Position numbers and translations under genes: made by a program. Positions 1-7,370 of a DNA stretch of 64,000 nucleotides are shown piece after piece. The notes under the pieces are model-generated. The model made no database searches. It saw only the letters and a list, made by a program, of their open reading frames with translations, and was not told the origin of the DNA. The number at the start of each line of letters is the position of its first letter. The first letter of the stretch is position 1. This stretch comes from a virus: IMG/VR virus record IMGVR_UViG_3300045995_000065, positions 1 to 64,000 of that record. One strand, given 5' to 3'.

Positions 1-909
1 AAGCTTTCCTATTGACAATACAGTAGGTGTGATACGAAGTTGAGATAGCCACCCGTGCTTGTTTGCAATTTGCAACCACCTATCCATCAACATAGTTACA
101 GTACCAATATTAGACGGATATCTAATGTAGTCATTGAGCGCAGATAAACATTCAACGCTTAATCCCATGTTTACTTCTTTGAATTGTGCTAATGCATCTA
201 CTAACTCGTCATCCCAATCTGTCAGCCCAGTAGTAAATCCAATGGAAATTTGATCATTTAATCCAGCATCTATTAGCGATTGCAGAATACGCTTAAATGC
301 GGGGTTAATGACTAGCTCGCCACCAATGAAATGGATGTACGCAATACTCTTGCTTGCAGACAATGCATCCAACATGCTTTTGACTGCGGCTTCATCATTG
401 ACCCACTGTTTGTTATTGATTGTGGTGACGATGTTTAACTTTTTCCACTCCACCCCTACACGCGAACTTGCGTAAGGATGGCAAAAGATGCAGGCACTAT
501 TACATAAATTGCCTAAGTCAATTTGCCAATCTTGGGGGCTTAGGTTTGACACACCACGATTAGCTTCTGTACTAATTATTTCGTCACGCCATGGACTACT
601 AGCAAACGATTTGTCATAGTAATCGTCACGCACACCAATTTTAAGTAGTTGCCGCTGCCTTCCACCAACTTTTTCGTGTTGCTGCATTGTATCGCACATA
701 GAGCACCCAGCCGGAGATTCACCATTTACCATTGCCAACCGAACTTCAGCCATGTTCTGCTTAAAGAACGTAATGGGTGATGTTGTTTGTATAGAGGGGT
801 GTTCTGCGTCTGGGTCTCTAACTGCCCATCTGCAATACTCATACTGCCCTAGCCCGTTGATACGCATATGGTACCATGGACTAGGGCAAAAGTTATCCTT
901 GAATGCCAT
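1..909 (-). CDS. Radical SAM protein with N-terminal cysteine (twitch/SPASM-like) region, 3' end outside window
   Basis: The reading frame stays open from an ATG at 909 to the window edge (303 codons), so the C-terminus is missing. Cys136, Cys140 and Cys143 form the CX3CX2C motif that binds the radical SAM [4Fe-4S] cluster. Cys8, Cys26, Cys69 and Cys72 near the N-terminus could hold an auxiliary cluster. FIGGEL near residue 200 matches the GGE motif of the SAM site. This arrangement occurs in a radical SAM family common in large phages; its substrate is unknown. The ATG overlaps the clpP stop as TAATG, so the two are probably translationally coupled. Confidence 0.85.
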   Translation of the reverse strand, partial: MAFKDNFCPSPWYHMRINGLGQYEYCRWAVRDPDAEHPSIQTTSPITFFKQNMAEVRLAMVNGESPAGCSMCDTMQQHEKVGGRQRQLLKIGVRDDYYDKSFASSPWRDEIISTEANRGVSNLSPQDWQIDLGNLCNSACIFCHPYASSRVGVEWKKLNIVTTINNKQWVNDEAAVKSMLDALSASKSIAYIHFIGGELVINPAFKRILQSLIDAGLNDQISIGFTTGLTDWDDELVDALAQFKEVNMGLSVECLSALNDYIRYPSNIGTVTMLMDRWLQIANKHGWLSQLRITPTVLSIGKL

Positions 910-1523
910 TATCGCTTTGAAACAACCATGTCAGCGAAGCCGTTGTCCACTGCTTCTTGTGCAGAGAGGAACGTGTCAAACTTCATTGTAGCAAATAGCT
1001 CTTCATAAGTCTTACCTGCGGTGTTATGTTTAACGTACAGTTGAGTTAGGCGCTCATTTACACGTTTGGATTCGTTAAACGAACGAATGGCGTCTTCCAT
1101 TTGCAACTCTTGAACGTGTACAGAGCCGTCAGTGCCATGTGTGCCAGAGGAAACACGGTGAATCATAGTGCGGGATTCTGGAAGCACAATGCGTTTTCCC
1201 GGTGCGCCCGCTTGTGCGAGGAACGATCCCATAGAGCAAGCCTGCCCCATAACGATAGTAGACACATCACATTTGATGAAGTTCATCGTATCGTAGATTG
1301 CAAGTCCTGCACTTACGGAGCCACCTGGGGAATTGATGTAAAACAAAATGTCTGCATCTGGATTTTCGCTCTCCAAGAAGAGCATCTGTGCAACAACAAG
1401 ATTGGCAGAGTTCTCATTGACGTTAGTAGTAAGCATAACGATTCGATCTTTGAGCAAACGAGAGTAAATGTCATAAGAGCGTTCGCCATTTGGAGTTTTT
1501 TCGATTACGATTGGTACTAGCAT
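909..1523 (-). CDS. clpP: ATP-dependent Clp protease proteolytic subunit ClpP
   Basis: 204 aa, colinear with E. coli ClpP. The chymotrypsin-like triad is complete: Ser97 in GQACSMGS, His122 in MIHRV, and Asp183 in KFDTFLSA (aligned with E. coli Asp171). The protein begins [10 protein letters not shown], which matches the mature E. coli N-terminus, so it lacks the 14-residue propeptide that bacterial ClpP removes itself. About 12 extra residues lie in the handle region between His122 and Asp183. ClpP forms a tetradecameric chamber fed by an AAA+ unfoldase; this phage also encodes ClpX. It is translationally coupled to the downstream radical SAM gene. Function is confident; the biological target is unknown. 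Confidence 0.95.
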   Translation of the reverse strand: MLVPIVIEKTPNGERSYDIYSRLLKDRIVMLTTNVNENSANLVVAQMLFLESENPDADILFYINSPGGSVSAGLAIYDTMNFIKCDVSTIVMGQACSMGSFLAQAGAPGKRIVLPESRTMIHRVSSGTHGTDGSVHVQELQMEDAIRSFNESKRVNERLTQLYVKHNTAGKTYEELFATMKFDTFLSAQEAVDNGFADMVVSKR

Positions 1524-1576
1524 GGTATCCTTAAAAAGTTGTATAAGGACAGTATAGCAGATTTGTTTTTAAATGT

Positions 1577-2062
1577 CTAGCATTTATCAAAAGTTTGGTA
1601 TTTAAACCATCTGCGAATACGTGGTGCAGTTTTTAAGTGCAGTCCATAATGGTCAAATCGGTCTTTCCAGATAAAGAAACTTGGGCCATGAGACATAATA
1701 GCTTCTTGTCCTGCTTCTTCACGTTCAGGCCCTATAACGTCCCATTGATACTGGTGGGCCATTTCATGCGCAAGGATATTCATAAACCAACTTGGCGTGT
1801 ACCACTTGTCGTACAGTCGTATTACGCACATTGAACCAGATGGTTCATATTCAGTACCACCTAAGCACCACCCCCAGGTTTTGCGAAGTGTGGAAAGTTT
1901 GATTTCTGGACGTACTAGCTCGTTTTCAAATACATATTTGTTTAGTGTATTATATGCATACTTTACGAACTCTTCGTCAGGGCGGAATGGCTTGCGCTTT
2001 TGAATCCAGACAGATGGAAGTGGCGTAGCCATAATTGAACGGATAGGATTCGGACGTGCCAT
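1577..2062 (-). CDS. SprT-like zinc metalloprotein
   Basis: 161 aa. It has a zinc-protease motif H99-E-M-A-H103 (in AHEMAHQYQ) and a third likely ligand, His125, in SHGPSFF. This layout is that of SprT/Spartan-family domains. In cells, Spartan proteases cut DNA-protein crosslinks; a comparable role in phage DNA is inference. A TAAATA late box lies about 20 nt upstream, inside the loop of the preceding terminator. It sits alone between clpP and a lipoprotein gene. Confidence 0.75.
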   Translation of the reverse strand: MARPNPIRSIMATPLPSVWIQKRKPFRPDEEFVKYAYNTLNKYVFENELVRPEIKLSTLRKTWGWCLGGTEYEPSGSMCVIRLYDKWYTPSWFMNILAHEMAHQYQWDVIGPEREEAGQEAIMSHGPSFFIWKDRFDHYGLHLKTAPRIRRWFKYQTFDKC

Positions 2063-2065
2063 AGA

Positions 2066-2106
2066 AAACCCCCTGGATAACGTATTTAACGATACCCAAG
2101 GGGTTT
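2066..2106 (-). terminator. Hairpin terminator containing a late-promoter box in its loop
   Basis: Arms 2096-2106 and 2066-2076 pair over 11 bp with one G-T wobble. On the minus strand the 3' arm ends in GTTTTCTAT. It follows the lipoprotein gene ending at 2122. The 19-nt loop holds GTTAAATAC (TAAATA at 2083-2088), a late-type box for the SprT-like gene. Termination and re-initiation may therefore be nested. Confidence 0.6.
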
Positions 2107-2121
2107 AAAGTAGTAGCTTAA

Positions 2122-2646
2122 TTACCGCTTTTGGGCTTGGTGATCAGCGTTCAGTTGGTCTAATTCCTTGAACTCTTGTGCGGCTGTAGTCTTTACAGCT
2201 TTATCGCTTGCGGCACCCTTGTCAAGGGATACAAGTACAAAAGCACGGAACCGCTCACCGTCTCGGACAATGAGTTGCTTTTCGACACTAGCACCGCTTA
2301 CGTCAACGTCTGGGCAGAAGTTGCGAATGGCTGTAGTCGAAACGCTAGAGCTCTTCGATTCAGTATCTTGGCGGAAGACCTTGGTCTGCGAGCGCACAAC
2401 GCCACCAGCAGCTTGGCAAATGCCTTCAAATGCGTTAGCACGGGCATTACCAAGGGCGCCAGAAATGCTGCCGCTTACGCCGTCACCTGCAGATTTATAT
2501 GCAGTGGGCGTGGACGATGCAGCCAAGAACCAATCAGGGACAGTTTTTTCCACGAGCTTTGCGCTTTGCTCTTGCTGTGAAACTGGGGCGGACGAACATG
2601 CAGCAAGGGTGGCGACCATTGCGGCGACGAGGATTAAGCGAGACAT
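2122..2646 (-). CDS. Phage-encoded lipoprotein
   Basis: 174 aa from ATG 2646, chosen because AAAGGA lies 8 nt upstream and the N-terminus becomes a clean lipoprotein signal. That signal has a short basic start, a hydrophobic stretch, and lipobox LAAC with Cys near residue 17. The mature part is polar and Ser/Ala/Lys-rich and contains DGVSGSISG and VRDGERFRAFVLVSL. It loosely recalls small Gram-negative outer-membrane LPP20-type lipoproteins, but I cannot assign a family. A role in superinfection exclusion or envelope change is possible. Confidence 0.7.
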   Translation of the reverse strand: MSRLILVAAMVATLAACSSAPVSQQEQSAKLVEKTVPDWFLAASSTPTAYKSAGDGVSGSISGALGNARANAFEGICQAAGGVVRSQTKVFRQDTESKSSSVSTTAIRNFCPDVDVSGASVEKQLIVRDGERFRAFVLVSLDKGAASDKAVKTTAAQEFKELDQLNADHQAQKR

Positions 2647-2700
2647 TTTGTGTTCCTTTCGAACATGGTTTATCATAGTGTTATATTACATTAATGGGAT

Positions 2701-3210
2701 TTAATTGTCAACTATGGCTTCCCAGCGGGAAGTCTTTTGTTGAGTCCCTTTTCCTGTATTCTGGATGCATTGTGAGCCAGTAGAGGCACCAGCAGTCATG
2801 GACTCGTCCAAATGCAAGCAACCTTGCGGCTGCACTTTCACAGCGTCAGGCATTCCTGGCTGGCAACGTTCCTTGAGCTGCGCAATTAAAATGCGGGCAG
2901 TGTTTTCGTAATTGCCATTTTTGATTGCCCACTGATCCGTCCACGTTCCGTCATTGGCGGTCTTGTACCAGCCAAAAAGCGATGTCATCATAAAGCCATT
3001 GGCAATGCGTTCTTTCTTTGTGGGAATGTGCCAGTTCAAAAACTCGAACTGCTCTTCGGCGCGATTGCAATCCAGCTTGTACATCCCCAAATCTTCCATG
3101 CTCATTCGCGCACGAGGGGTAGTCATCAAAAAGCCTTCCTCACTTGGAGTAGCTGCACATCCAGCGAGTGTTGTCATCATTGCAGCGACAAGAAGCAGTT
3201 TAGTTTTCAC
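2701..3210 (-). CDS. Lipoprotein
   Basis: 169 aa from GTG 3210. This start places a signal sequence (KTKLLLVAAMMTTLAGC) at the N-terminus with lipobox LAGC; longer in-frame starts would bury it. The ribosome site is weak and the gene overlaps the upstream lipoprotein gene by 11 nt, suggesting coupled translation. The mature part has several Cys and FNTA-like polar segments but no domain I recognise. It is one of three consecutive small lipoproteins at 2.1-3.4 kb. Confidence 0.65.
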   Translation of the reverse strand: MKTKLLLVAAMMTTLAGCAATPSEEGFLMTTPRARMSMEDLGMYKLDCNRAEEQFEFLNWHIPTKKERIANGFMMTSLFGWYKTANDGTWTDQWAIKNGNYENTARILIAQLKERCQPGMPDAVKVQPQGCLHLDESMTAGASTGSQCIQNTGKGTQQKTSRWEAIVDN

Positions 3211-3439
3211 GGCAGTAAATTTGTAGTCGCTCAATTTGAATATCAATAGTCGTGTTGAACTTCTTATCTGATATATCGCCTTCACTGTCAAACCTCTTCA
3301 TTTTGGTGAGGTAACGAATTTGAGCGGCTTCGTTGCGGCAGTCAGGGGTAAAATTGGTGACCATCTCGTACACTGGTTTCTGTTGGGTAGCGCAACCTGC
3401 GAGTACCAAACATGCAGCAAGTACGAGATGGATTTTCAT
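3200..3439 (-). CDS. Small lipoprotein
   Basis: 79 aa. MKIHLVLAACLVLAGC is a complete lipoprotein signal peptide with lipobox LAGC, followed by a short charged domain with two Cys. It is first of the three adjacent lipoprotein genes and overlaps the next by 11 nt. Function unknown; periplasmic or outer-membrane location is inferred from the lipobox. Confidence 0.7.
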   Translation of the reverse strand: MKIHLVLAACLVLAGCATQQKPVYEMVTNFTPDCRNEAAQIRYLTKMKRFDSEGDISDKKFNTTIDIQIERLQIYCREN

Positions 3440-3441
3440 TT

Positions 3442-3603
3442 TCAGTGCTTGTGGAAGGTCACTGCGGCCTTGAACGCAGCAACCGCCGTGCGCTCATCAA
3501 CGTTTGCATTGCGGCGAATGTACCGCACTGCATCTCCAGAACTGAACTGGAGCACGAACACTGCCTCATTGGCGAAGCGTTCAACTGAGGAACTAACTTG
3601 CAT
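3442..3603 (-). CDS. Small hypothetical protein
   Basis: 53 aa from ATG 3603, beginning MQVSSSVERFANEAV. The start is set by a strong site, AAAGGAG, 6 nt upstream; an in-frame ATG 36 nt earlier has none. The reading frame overlaps the end of the upstream gene by 11 nt. No family recognised. Confidence 0.6.
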   Translation of the reverse strand: MQVSSSVERFANEAVFVLQFSSGDAVRYIRRNANVDERTAVAAFKAAVTFHKH

Positions 3604-3760
3604 CAAAATCTCCTTTACGATGCTTTGGTTTACGAACATATGCCTTGCGGCTCTTTTCTACCTTATGTCCATAAGGTAAATCTTTGTCAAACAAGGCAAT
3701 GCGATGCGGCTTGCGCTTGTCAAGACCCTCCATTCGCAATATAAATCCTTGTCTGTGCAT
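3593..3760 (-). CDS. Small basic hypothetical protein
   Basis: 55 aa from ATG 3760, preceded by GGAAG. It is rich in Lys/Arg/His (KVEKSRKAYVRKPKHRKG), so nucleic-acid binding is possible but unproven. The longer frame to 3844 crosses the early promoter at 3791-3819 and would not be transcribed from it, which supports the shorter start. Confidence 0.6.
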   Translation of the reverse strand: MHRQGFILRMEGLDKRKPHRIALFDKDLPYGHKVEKSRKAYVRKPKHRKGDFDAS

Positions 3761-3790
3761 TTTAATCTTCCGTTGTTTCACTAAGTAACC

Positions 3791-3819
3791 ATTGTACAAT
3801 AAGTGGATTAAACAATCAA
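3791..3819 (-). promoter_or_regulatory. Sigma70-type early promoter, family copy 1
   Basis: TTGATT (3814-3819), 17-nt spacer, TACAAT (3791-3796) on the minus strand. It is followed by the shared GGTTACTTAGTG-type leader and reads into the gene starting at 3760. Confidence 0.75.
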
Positions 3820-3821
3820 AC

Positions 3822-4055
3822 CTACATCTTGTAGATAACTGCAATGCCTACGCAGGCGCTGGCAAACAGATTCAAATAAGAAGGCCACGCCTGAGCACGC
3901 CAGCCAAAAAACCGTTCAACAATTTGGACATGTACTGTCAAAAAGACTGCGAAGAAAACCACAATGCCAACCATGATGGGGAACATTGCACCACCGGACA
4001 TGCTTTCCCAGAAAGCAGCTTCCATTGGGTTACGGTAAACGATAATAGATTGCAT
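3822..4055 (-). CDS. Small two-helix membrane protein
   Basis: 77 aa. Two hydrophobic segments are visible, about residues 24-45 (MFPIMVGIVVFFAVFLTV) and 60-76 (NLFASACVGIAVIY). It is third gene of a tight early operon from 4650. Its ATG overlaps the preceding stop as TAATG. Function unknown; inner-membrane location inferred. Confidence 0.6.
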   Translation of the reverse strand: MQSIIVYRNPMEAAFWESMSGGAMFPIMVGIVVFFAVFLTVHVQIVERFFGWRAQAWPSYLNLFASACVGIAVIYKM

Positions 4056-4249
4056 TACTTCCTCTTTTCTGGGTTGGTCATCTTGTCAATTACTTCGTGC
4101 AGGCTGTGCTTGGCTTCGTCAAGCAGTGCATACACTTTGTTCAAATCATCTTCAAATCCTGGGGTGTTACCGTGCATAAACTCGTGGGCAATAACTGCCA
4201 TCGCGTCCTTCATGCCGTCCACTGCGGACTTTAGTGCAGTGGCAGACAT
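4055..4249 (-). CDS. Small hypothetical early protein
   Basis: 64 aa from ATG 4249 (MSATALKSAVDGMKDAM), chosen because it forms a TAATG overlap with the upstream stop. The helical sequence contains HEFMHGN, but this is not a zinc-protease motif. Middle gene of a three-gene early operon. Confidence 0.6.
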   Translation of the reverse strand: MSATALKSAVDGMKDAMAVIAHEFMHGNTPGFEDDLNKVYALLDEAKHSLHEVIDKMTNPEKRK

Positions 4250-4650
4250 TATTTCACCAGGGCGTAAGGAGCGTTCCAAGAACCAATGTTGATGTCAACG
4301 TACCAGCCCACGTCAAAGTAGTCAGTTTGGATGTCACTGCGGTCATGGTTGCCGTCGTTCAGTGCGTTGAACAGTTCACTCAGCGCAGCCTTGGCCTTGC
4401 CAGTAAAGTGGTCTTGGTAGTGGTACGGGTTAACGTCAATGTCGTTAGCGGCGACGCGGCCACCGTAACCAGGCATTTGGGAGACAGTGTCGTTGAAGTT
4501 CTTGATGAAGTCGATCGGGCCTTGCTTGATCTTCAGGCACAGCACCATATGGTTGCGCACGGACAAGGAGCCTTTGAGTTTGTACTTTGCCAAGATCTTC
4601 TTGACAACGGGTGCAATCTTTGCTTTCTTCTCTTGACTCATGTATGCCAT
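4249..4650 (-). CDS. Conserved phage protein of unknown function
   Basis: 133 aa from ATG 4650 (MAYMSQEKKAKIAPVVKK); the ACGGAG site lies 6 nt upstream. The sequence GSLSVRNHMVLCLKIKQGPID followed by a DVNPYH segment resembles a hypothetical protein seen in many phages, from memory. First gene of an operon driven by the promoter at 4683-4711. Confidence 0.65.
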   Translation of the reverse strand: MAYMSQEKKAKIAPVVKKILAKYKLKGSLSVRNHMVLCLKIKQGPIDFIKNFNDTVSQMPGYGGRVAANDIDVNPYHYQDHFTGKAKAALSELFNALNDGNHDRSDIQTDYFDVGWYVDINIGSWNAPYALVK

Positions 4651-4682
4651 CTTCAACTCCGTTAATTACTTACTAAGCCACT

Positions 4683-4711
4683 ATTGTACAATAAGTGGAT
4701 TTAATCGTCAA
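4683..4711 (-). promoter_or_regulatory. Sigma70-type early promoter, family copy 2
   Basis: TTGACG (4706-4711), 17-nt spacer, TACAAT (4683-4688). The leader carries the shared GTGGCTTAGTAAGT block and ends in ACGGAG at the start codon of the gene at 4650. Confidence 0.85.
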
Positions 4712-4717
4712 ATCTGG

Positions 4718-5080
4718 TTAAACTGCCGTTTTGGCAACGTAGCCGTAGGGGATGCCCTGCAGGTACTCAAAAAAGTCAATGTCGTCGTTGCCGCCCTCAG
4801 CGTCCTGCAACCACTTGATAGCAGTAGCGCGGTCACCAGCGCCAGCAGCAATAGTCTTAGCCACGGCAGCCTCAAAACGCACAATGCCAACCTGCTCGTC
4901 TGCCTTGCGCTCGTCTTCGCGACGGCCCATAGCAGCGACAAGGCTGTCCCACTCTGCTTGCTTCTCGTCGTCTGTCATCGTCTTCCAAGCAGCATACCAG
5001 TAAGAGGCAGGGCGGAAGCCGTAAGCATCCTTGTGCAAATCACCAATGCAATGCTCATCAAACGTGTAAACTGCGGTCAT
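4718..5080 (-). CDS. Hypothetical early protein
   Basis: 120 aa from ATG 5080 (MTAVYTFDEHCIGDLHKDAYG), with an ACGGAG site. The segment YGFRPASYWYAAWKTMTDDEKQ and the acidic C-terminus resemble a hypothetical protein seen in other phages, from memory. Single-gene unit between two early promoters. Function unknown. Confidence 0.6.
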   Translation of the reverse strand: MTAVYTFDEHCIGDLHKDAYGFRPASYWYAAWKTMTDDEKQAEWDSLVAAMGRREDERKADEQVGIVRFEAAVAKTIAAGAGDRATAIKWLQDAEGGNDDIDFFEYLQGIPYGYVAKTAV

Positions 5081-5112
5081 CTTCAACTCCGTTAACTACT
5101 TACTAAGCCACT

Positions 5113-5141
5113 ATTGTACAATAAAACCATTAAATGGTCAA
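5113..5141 (-). promoter_or_regulatory. Sigma70-type early promoter, family copy 3
   Basis: TTGACC (5136-5141), 17-nt spacer, TACAAT (5113-5118), then the shared GTGGCTTAGTAAGTAG leader into the gene at 5080. Confidence 0.85.
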
Positions 5142-5142
5142 A

Positions 5143-5412
5143 TCAGTCCAAGTACTCAATTTGAGAAGGCTTAACCATTGCGAACTTGCCATCGCGTTGG
5201 ATGACAACGTTGCCAAACTCAACAATGTTGCGCATTGCCCACAACGGAACATCATCGCGCTCGTTGTGCACTGCGACAGCATCCCAAACTTCGTGCGTGT
5301 CGTAGAGCTTGTCTTCTTTGGTGGTGTAAGGAACCCAGCCCATCGTGTTCCAGTGTGTAGTGCTCTTGGCAGCTTGGACTTGGATAACTGTACCAGCTTT
5401 AACTAAAAACAT
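5143..5412 (-). CDS. Hypothetical early protein
   Basis: 89 aa, start ATG 5412 with TTGGAG 6 nt upstream. It looks like a small all-beta protein (alternating hydrophobics in VIQVQAAK, AVAVHNERDD, VVIQRDGKFAMV). No family recognised. Driven by the promoter at 5442-5470. Confidence 0.6.
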   Translation of the reverse strand: MFLVKAGTVIQVQAAKSTTHWNTMGWVPYTTKEDKLYDTHEVWDAVAVHNERDDVPLWAMRNIVEFGNVVIQRDGKFAMVKPSQIEYLD

Positions 5413-5441
5413 CGCTCACTCCAATAACTTACTAAGTCATC

Positions 5442-5470
5442 ATTGTACATTAAAGCCATTTATGGGTCAA
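5442..5470 (-). promoter_or_regulatory. Sigma70-type early promoter, family copy 4
   Basis: TTGACC (5465-5470), 17-nt spacer, TACAAT (5442-5447). The leader is a variant, GATGACTTAGTAAGT, ending in GGAG. Confidence 0.8.
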
Positions 5471-5721
5471 TTCGGCTGCGAGAGCAGTTTCAGCACGTAT
5501 TCTTGGGCAGTAATGCAAACTGGAGGAGGCGCAGGATGAATGGGCTTCCCACCGTATTTCATTCGCATCTGCATTGCTGCACGGTTAGCCTCTTGGGCGC
5601 ACGTAAAACAAACCCAACTGCCATTGGTAGTGTTATACCAAGTTGCCTTGGGTTTTATGCGACCGTAACTGCACCTAATAGTGGCGCAGTGTCCGTCCAT
5701 TTCAGATTTGGAATTGAACAT
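5467..5721 (-). CDS. Putative small zinc-binding protein
   Basis: 84 aa. Cys12, Cys17, Cys38 and Cys41 (CFTC knuckle) could form one zinc site. The start is 2 nt after the stop of the gene at 5724, so it is the second gene of that operon. Its 3' end overlaps the -35 box of copy 4. Function unknown. Confidence 0.55.
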   Translation of the reverse strand: MFNSKSEMDGHCATIRCSYGRIKPKATWYNTTNGSWVCFTCAQEANRAAMQMRMKYGGKPIHPAPPPVCITAQEYVLKLLSQPN

Positions 5722-5723
5722 AC

Positions 5724-6401
5724 TTACAGTTTCTTTACAAAGTTAAGGCTCGTAACGCGAGCACCATTGTGATACTTGCTTTCCTGGACGGACTTGATTT
5801 TGCCGCTGTAATTGCCGGAGACAGTGCAATCTTCTCTTGCAGTGAGGAAGCTGACGAGGTTATTGCTTGCGTCAGTGCCTGTCACGGAGAAGCAATTGAT
5901 TTGCTGAAGGAAACGCTTGTCCATTACAGTTAGCACAAACGTAACCTTATCGCCCGGTTTGCCCAAGTATTCGCTAGTTACGGACAGTTCTGCAATGGTT
6001 TCTTGCTTGGTTTCGCGCTCTTTTAGTTGGTCATACGTATTGGGTACATATGCGACAAGGCCAGCGTCAGACATTGTGCCCATGTCCTTTTCCAGCAGTG
6101 CAAACATGGACGATTGGAAGCCCGTAGCAGGGGCGCCACCTTTAAGCAGGCGCAGTGTATTGGAAAGGAGGATAGCGTCCCTGGCAGTTTCTGCGAGGTC
6201 GTAGTCAGCTTGCGTAGGAAGTATGTCGCCCAAGAGGACATGCTGGATGAGCTCTTTGTTAGTGGTCACTTTAGTGAGTGTTTGGGCAGTCTCGTCCCAA
6301 ACTTCGGAGTTCTTGACCATGTCGCCGTTTATGCGTTGCGCAACGAAAGCAGCAACGACGAGTTCCTTAACTGCAACGGGCTTGGGTACATAACGAGCCA
6401 T
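5724..6401 (-). CDS. Hypothetical early protein, possible C-terminal OB-like fold
   Basis: 225 aa from ATG 6401 (MARYVPKPVAVKELV). The N-terminal half is helical and the C-terminal half (from about residue 145) is strand-rich. The tail SGKIKSVQESKYHNGARVTSL resembles a terminal strand-loop-strand seen in phage nucleic-acid-related OB folds; this is a weak inference. First gene after the promoter at 6431-6459. Confidence 0.55.
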   Translation of the reverse strand: MARYVPKPVAVKELVVAAFVAQRINGDMVKNSEVWDETAQTLTKVTTNKELIQHVLLGDILPTQADYDLAETARDAILLSNTLRLLKGGAPATGFQSSMFALLEKDMGTMSDAGLVAYVPNTYDQLKERETKQETIAELSVTSEYLGKPGDKVTFVLTVMDKRFLQQINCFSVTGTDASNNLVSFLTAREDCTVSGNYSGKIKSVQESKYHNGARVTSLNFVKKL

Positions 6402-6430
6402 CTTCAACTCCAATTAACTACTAAGCCATT

Positions 6431-6459
6431 ATTGTACAATAAAGCCATTTTAGGGTCAA
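6431..6459 (-). promoter_or_regulatory. Sigma70-type early promoter, family copy 5
   Basis: TTGACC (6454-6459), 17-nt spacer, TACAAT (6431-6436), with the shared leader running to TTGGAG before the gene at 6401. Confidence 0.85.
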
Positions 6460-6510
6460 ACTTAACGTAGGACAATTTAACTGCATATATTGGGAAACCG
6501 CTGGACTTAA

Positions 6511-6516
6511 TAAATA
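6511..6516 (+). promoter_or_regulatory. Late-type TAAATA promoter box
   Basis: TTAATAAATACTGC on the plus strand, 22 nt before the ATG at 6538. Matches the T4 late -10 consensus TATAAATA at 7 of 8 positions. Confidence 0.55.
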
Positions 6517-6537
6517 CTGCTATATAAGAGCAACAAT

Positions 6538-6888
6538 ATGGCAACTCTAGAAACACGAACCGCAGTACTCGAAAAAATCGCAGAGTCACACGACAAACGC
6601 ATTGGCGATATGGAAGATTTCCAGCGTAATGTTGTGGATCGTCTTGACCAAAAGATCCAAATGGACTTGGCATCACAAATCAGCTTAGAGCGAACTCTAA
6701 CTCGTGCTGTTACGAGTTTAGACACATTATCTGTTGCTGTTAAAGACGCAGGGATTAAAGCTGACGAAGCATCAACGATGGTTAAGAAACACGAGACAAT
6801 TGGGTTAACCATAATGAAGGTTGGCACTATTCTTGCGGTAGTGATCTCGGCTGGATGGGCGGTTTTAAAATACGTTCTTCCACAGTAA
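6538..6888 (+). CDS. Coiled-coil protein with C-terminal membrane anchor
   Basis: 116 aa. A long heptad-rich N-terminal region (residues 1-80) is followed by one hydrophobic helix (IMKVGTILAVVISAGWAVL, about 92-112). This layout resembles XhlA-type phage membrane proteins and some lysis accessory proteins, but there is no lysis gene nearby. Transcribed from the TAAATA box at 6511 together with the BLUF gene, 8 nt downstream. Confidence 0.6.
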   Translation: MATLETRTAVLEKIAESHDKRIGDMEDFQRNVVDRLDQKIQMDLASQISLERTLTRAVTSLDTLSVAVKDAGIKADEASTMVKKHETIGLTIMKVGTILAVVISAGWAVLKYVLPQ

Positions 6889-6896
6889 GGAGTCTT

Positions 6897-7370
6897 ATGC
6901 TAGTCCAATTAATTTACGTCTCGACACCAGTTGCGGAAAAGATAGGGGAGGTTAATGCTTCCTTGCCTGGTAACCAACTACGTAACAAAGAACGTGGCAT
7001 CAGCGGTTTAGTGCTGTCTCACCCTAAGTTTTACTTGCAAATTTTAGAAGGTGAACGCATTGCGGTAAGCAAGTTATTTCACAAGATTATGTGCGACAAG
7101 CGCCACCAAGACGTTACTATCATACGCTTCCAAGAAGCCATGCGCTCTGACTTTTCTCGTTGGGACTATGCTATCATTGACGAAAATCTTGACACGGACT
7201 TTTACGAGAACATACGTGATTTACTTGATTTTGAAATCGACTTTAAGCGAGATATGTCAAGCTCGTGTGCAATGGCTGTATTGCGCAGAGCATTTGCAAT
7301 TATAACAATGAAGCAAATTCCCAACCGCCGCTCAACTGATATTAAAGACTTACCTCAGGTCCGTGCTTAA
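6897..7370 (+). CDS. BLUF-domain blue-light sensor protein
   Basis: 157 aa from ATG 6897, with AAGGAG 5 nt upstream. Residues 1-95 match the BLUF (blue light using FAD) fold. Tyr7 lies in the first strand LIYVS, Asn30 sits four residues before GISG, and Gln48 lies in FYLQILEG. These three correspond to the flavin-network residues Tyr21, Asn45 and Gln63 of AppA. Trp89 matches AppA Trp104, while Tyr91 replaces the usual Met106. A C-terminal extension (about 95-157) is helical and of unknown type. The gene follows a coiled-coil membrane protein and overlaps the opposing glycosyltransferase-like gene by 29 bp. Confidence 0.85.
   Translation: MLVQLIYVSTPVAEKIGEVNASLPGNQLRNKERGISGLVLSHPKFYLQILEGERIAVSKLFHKIMCDKRHQDVTIIRFQEAMRSDFSRWDYAIIDENLDTDFYENIRDLLDFEIDFKRDMSSSCAMAVLRRAFAIITMKQIPNRRSTDIKDLPQVRA

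Noticed and set aside
1101-1520. Plus-strand open frame opposite clpP
   Set aside because: It is a shadow of the clpP frame with no ribosome site and an implausible Cys/His-rich product.
1365-1523. Missing catalytic aspartate in ClpP
   Set aside because: A first look suggested Thr179 replaced the Asp, but counting the E. coli mature sequence shows the catalytic residue is the Asp directly before xFLSA, which is Asp183 here. The triad is complete.
3028-3249. CRISPR array or tandem repeats in the lipoprotein region
   Set aside because: No regularly spaced direct repeats were found; similarity is limited to signal peptides.
7342-7370. Overlap of the BLUF gene with the opposite glycosyltransferase-like gene as evidence of a misassembled or spurious gene
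   Set aside because: Both proteins have coherent domain content up to the overlap, and short convergent overlaps recur elsewhere in the window (9342-9345, 21084-21087, 58521-58537).
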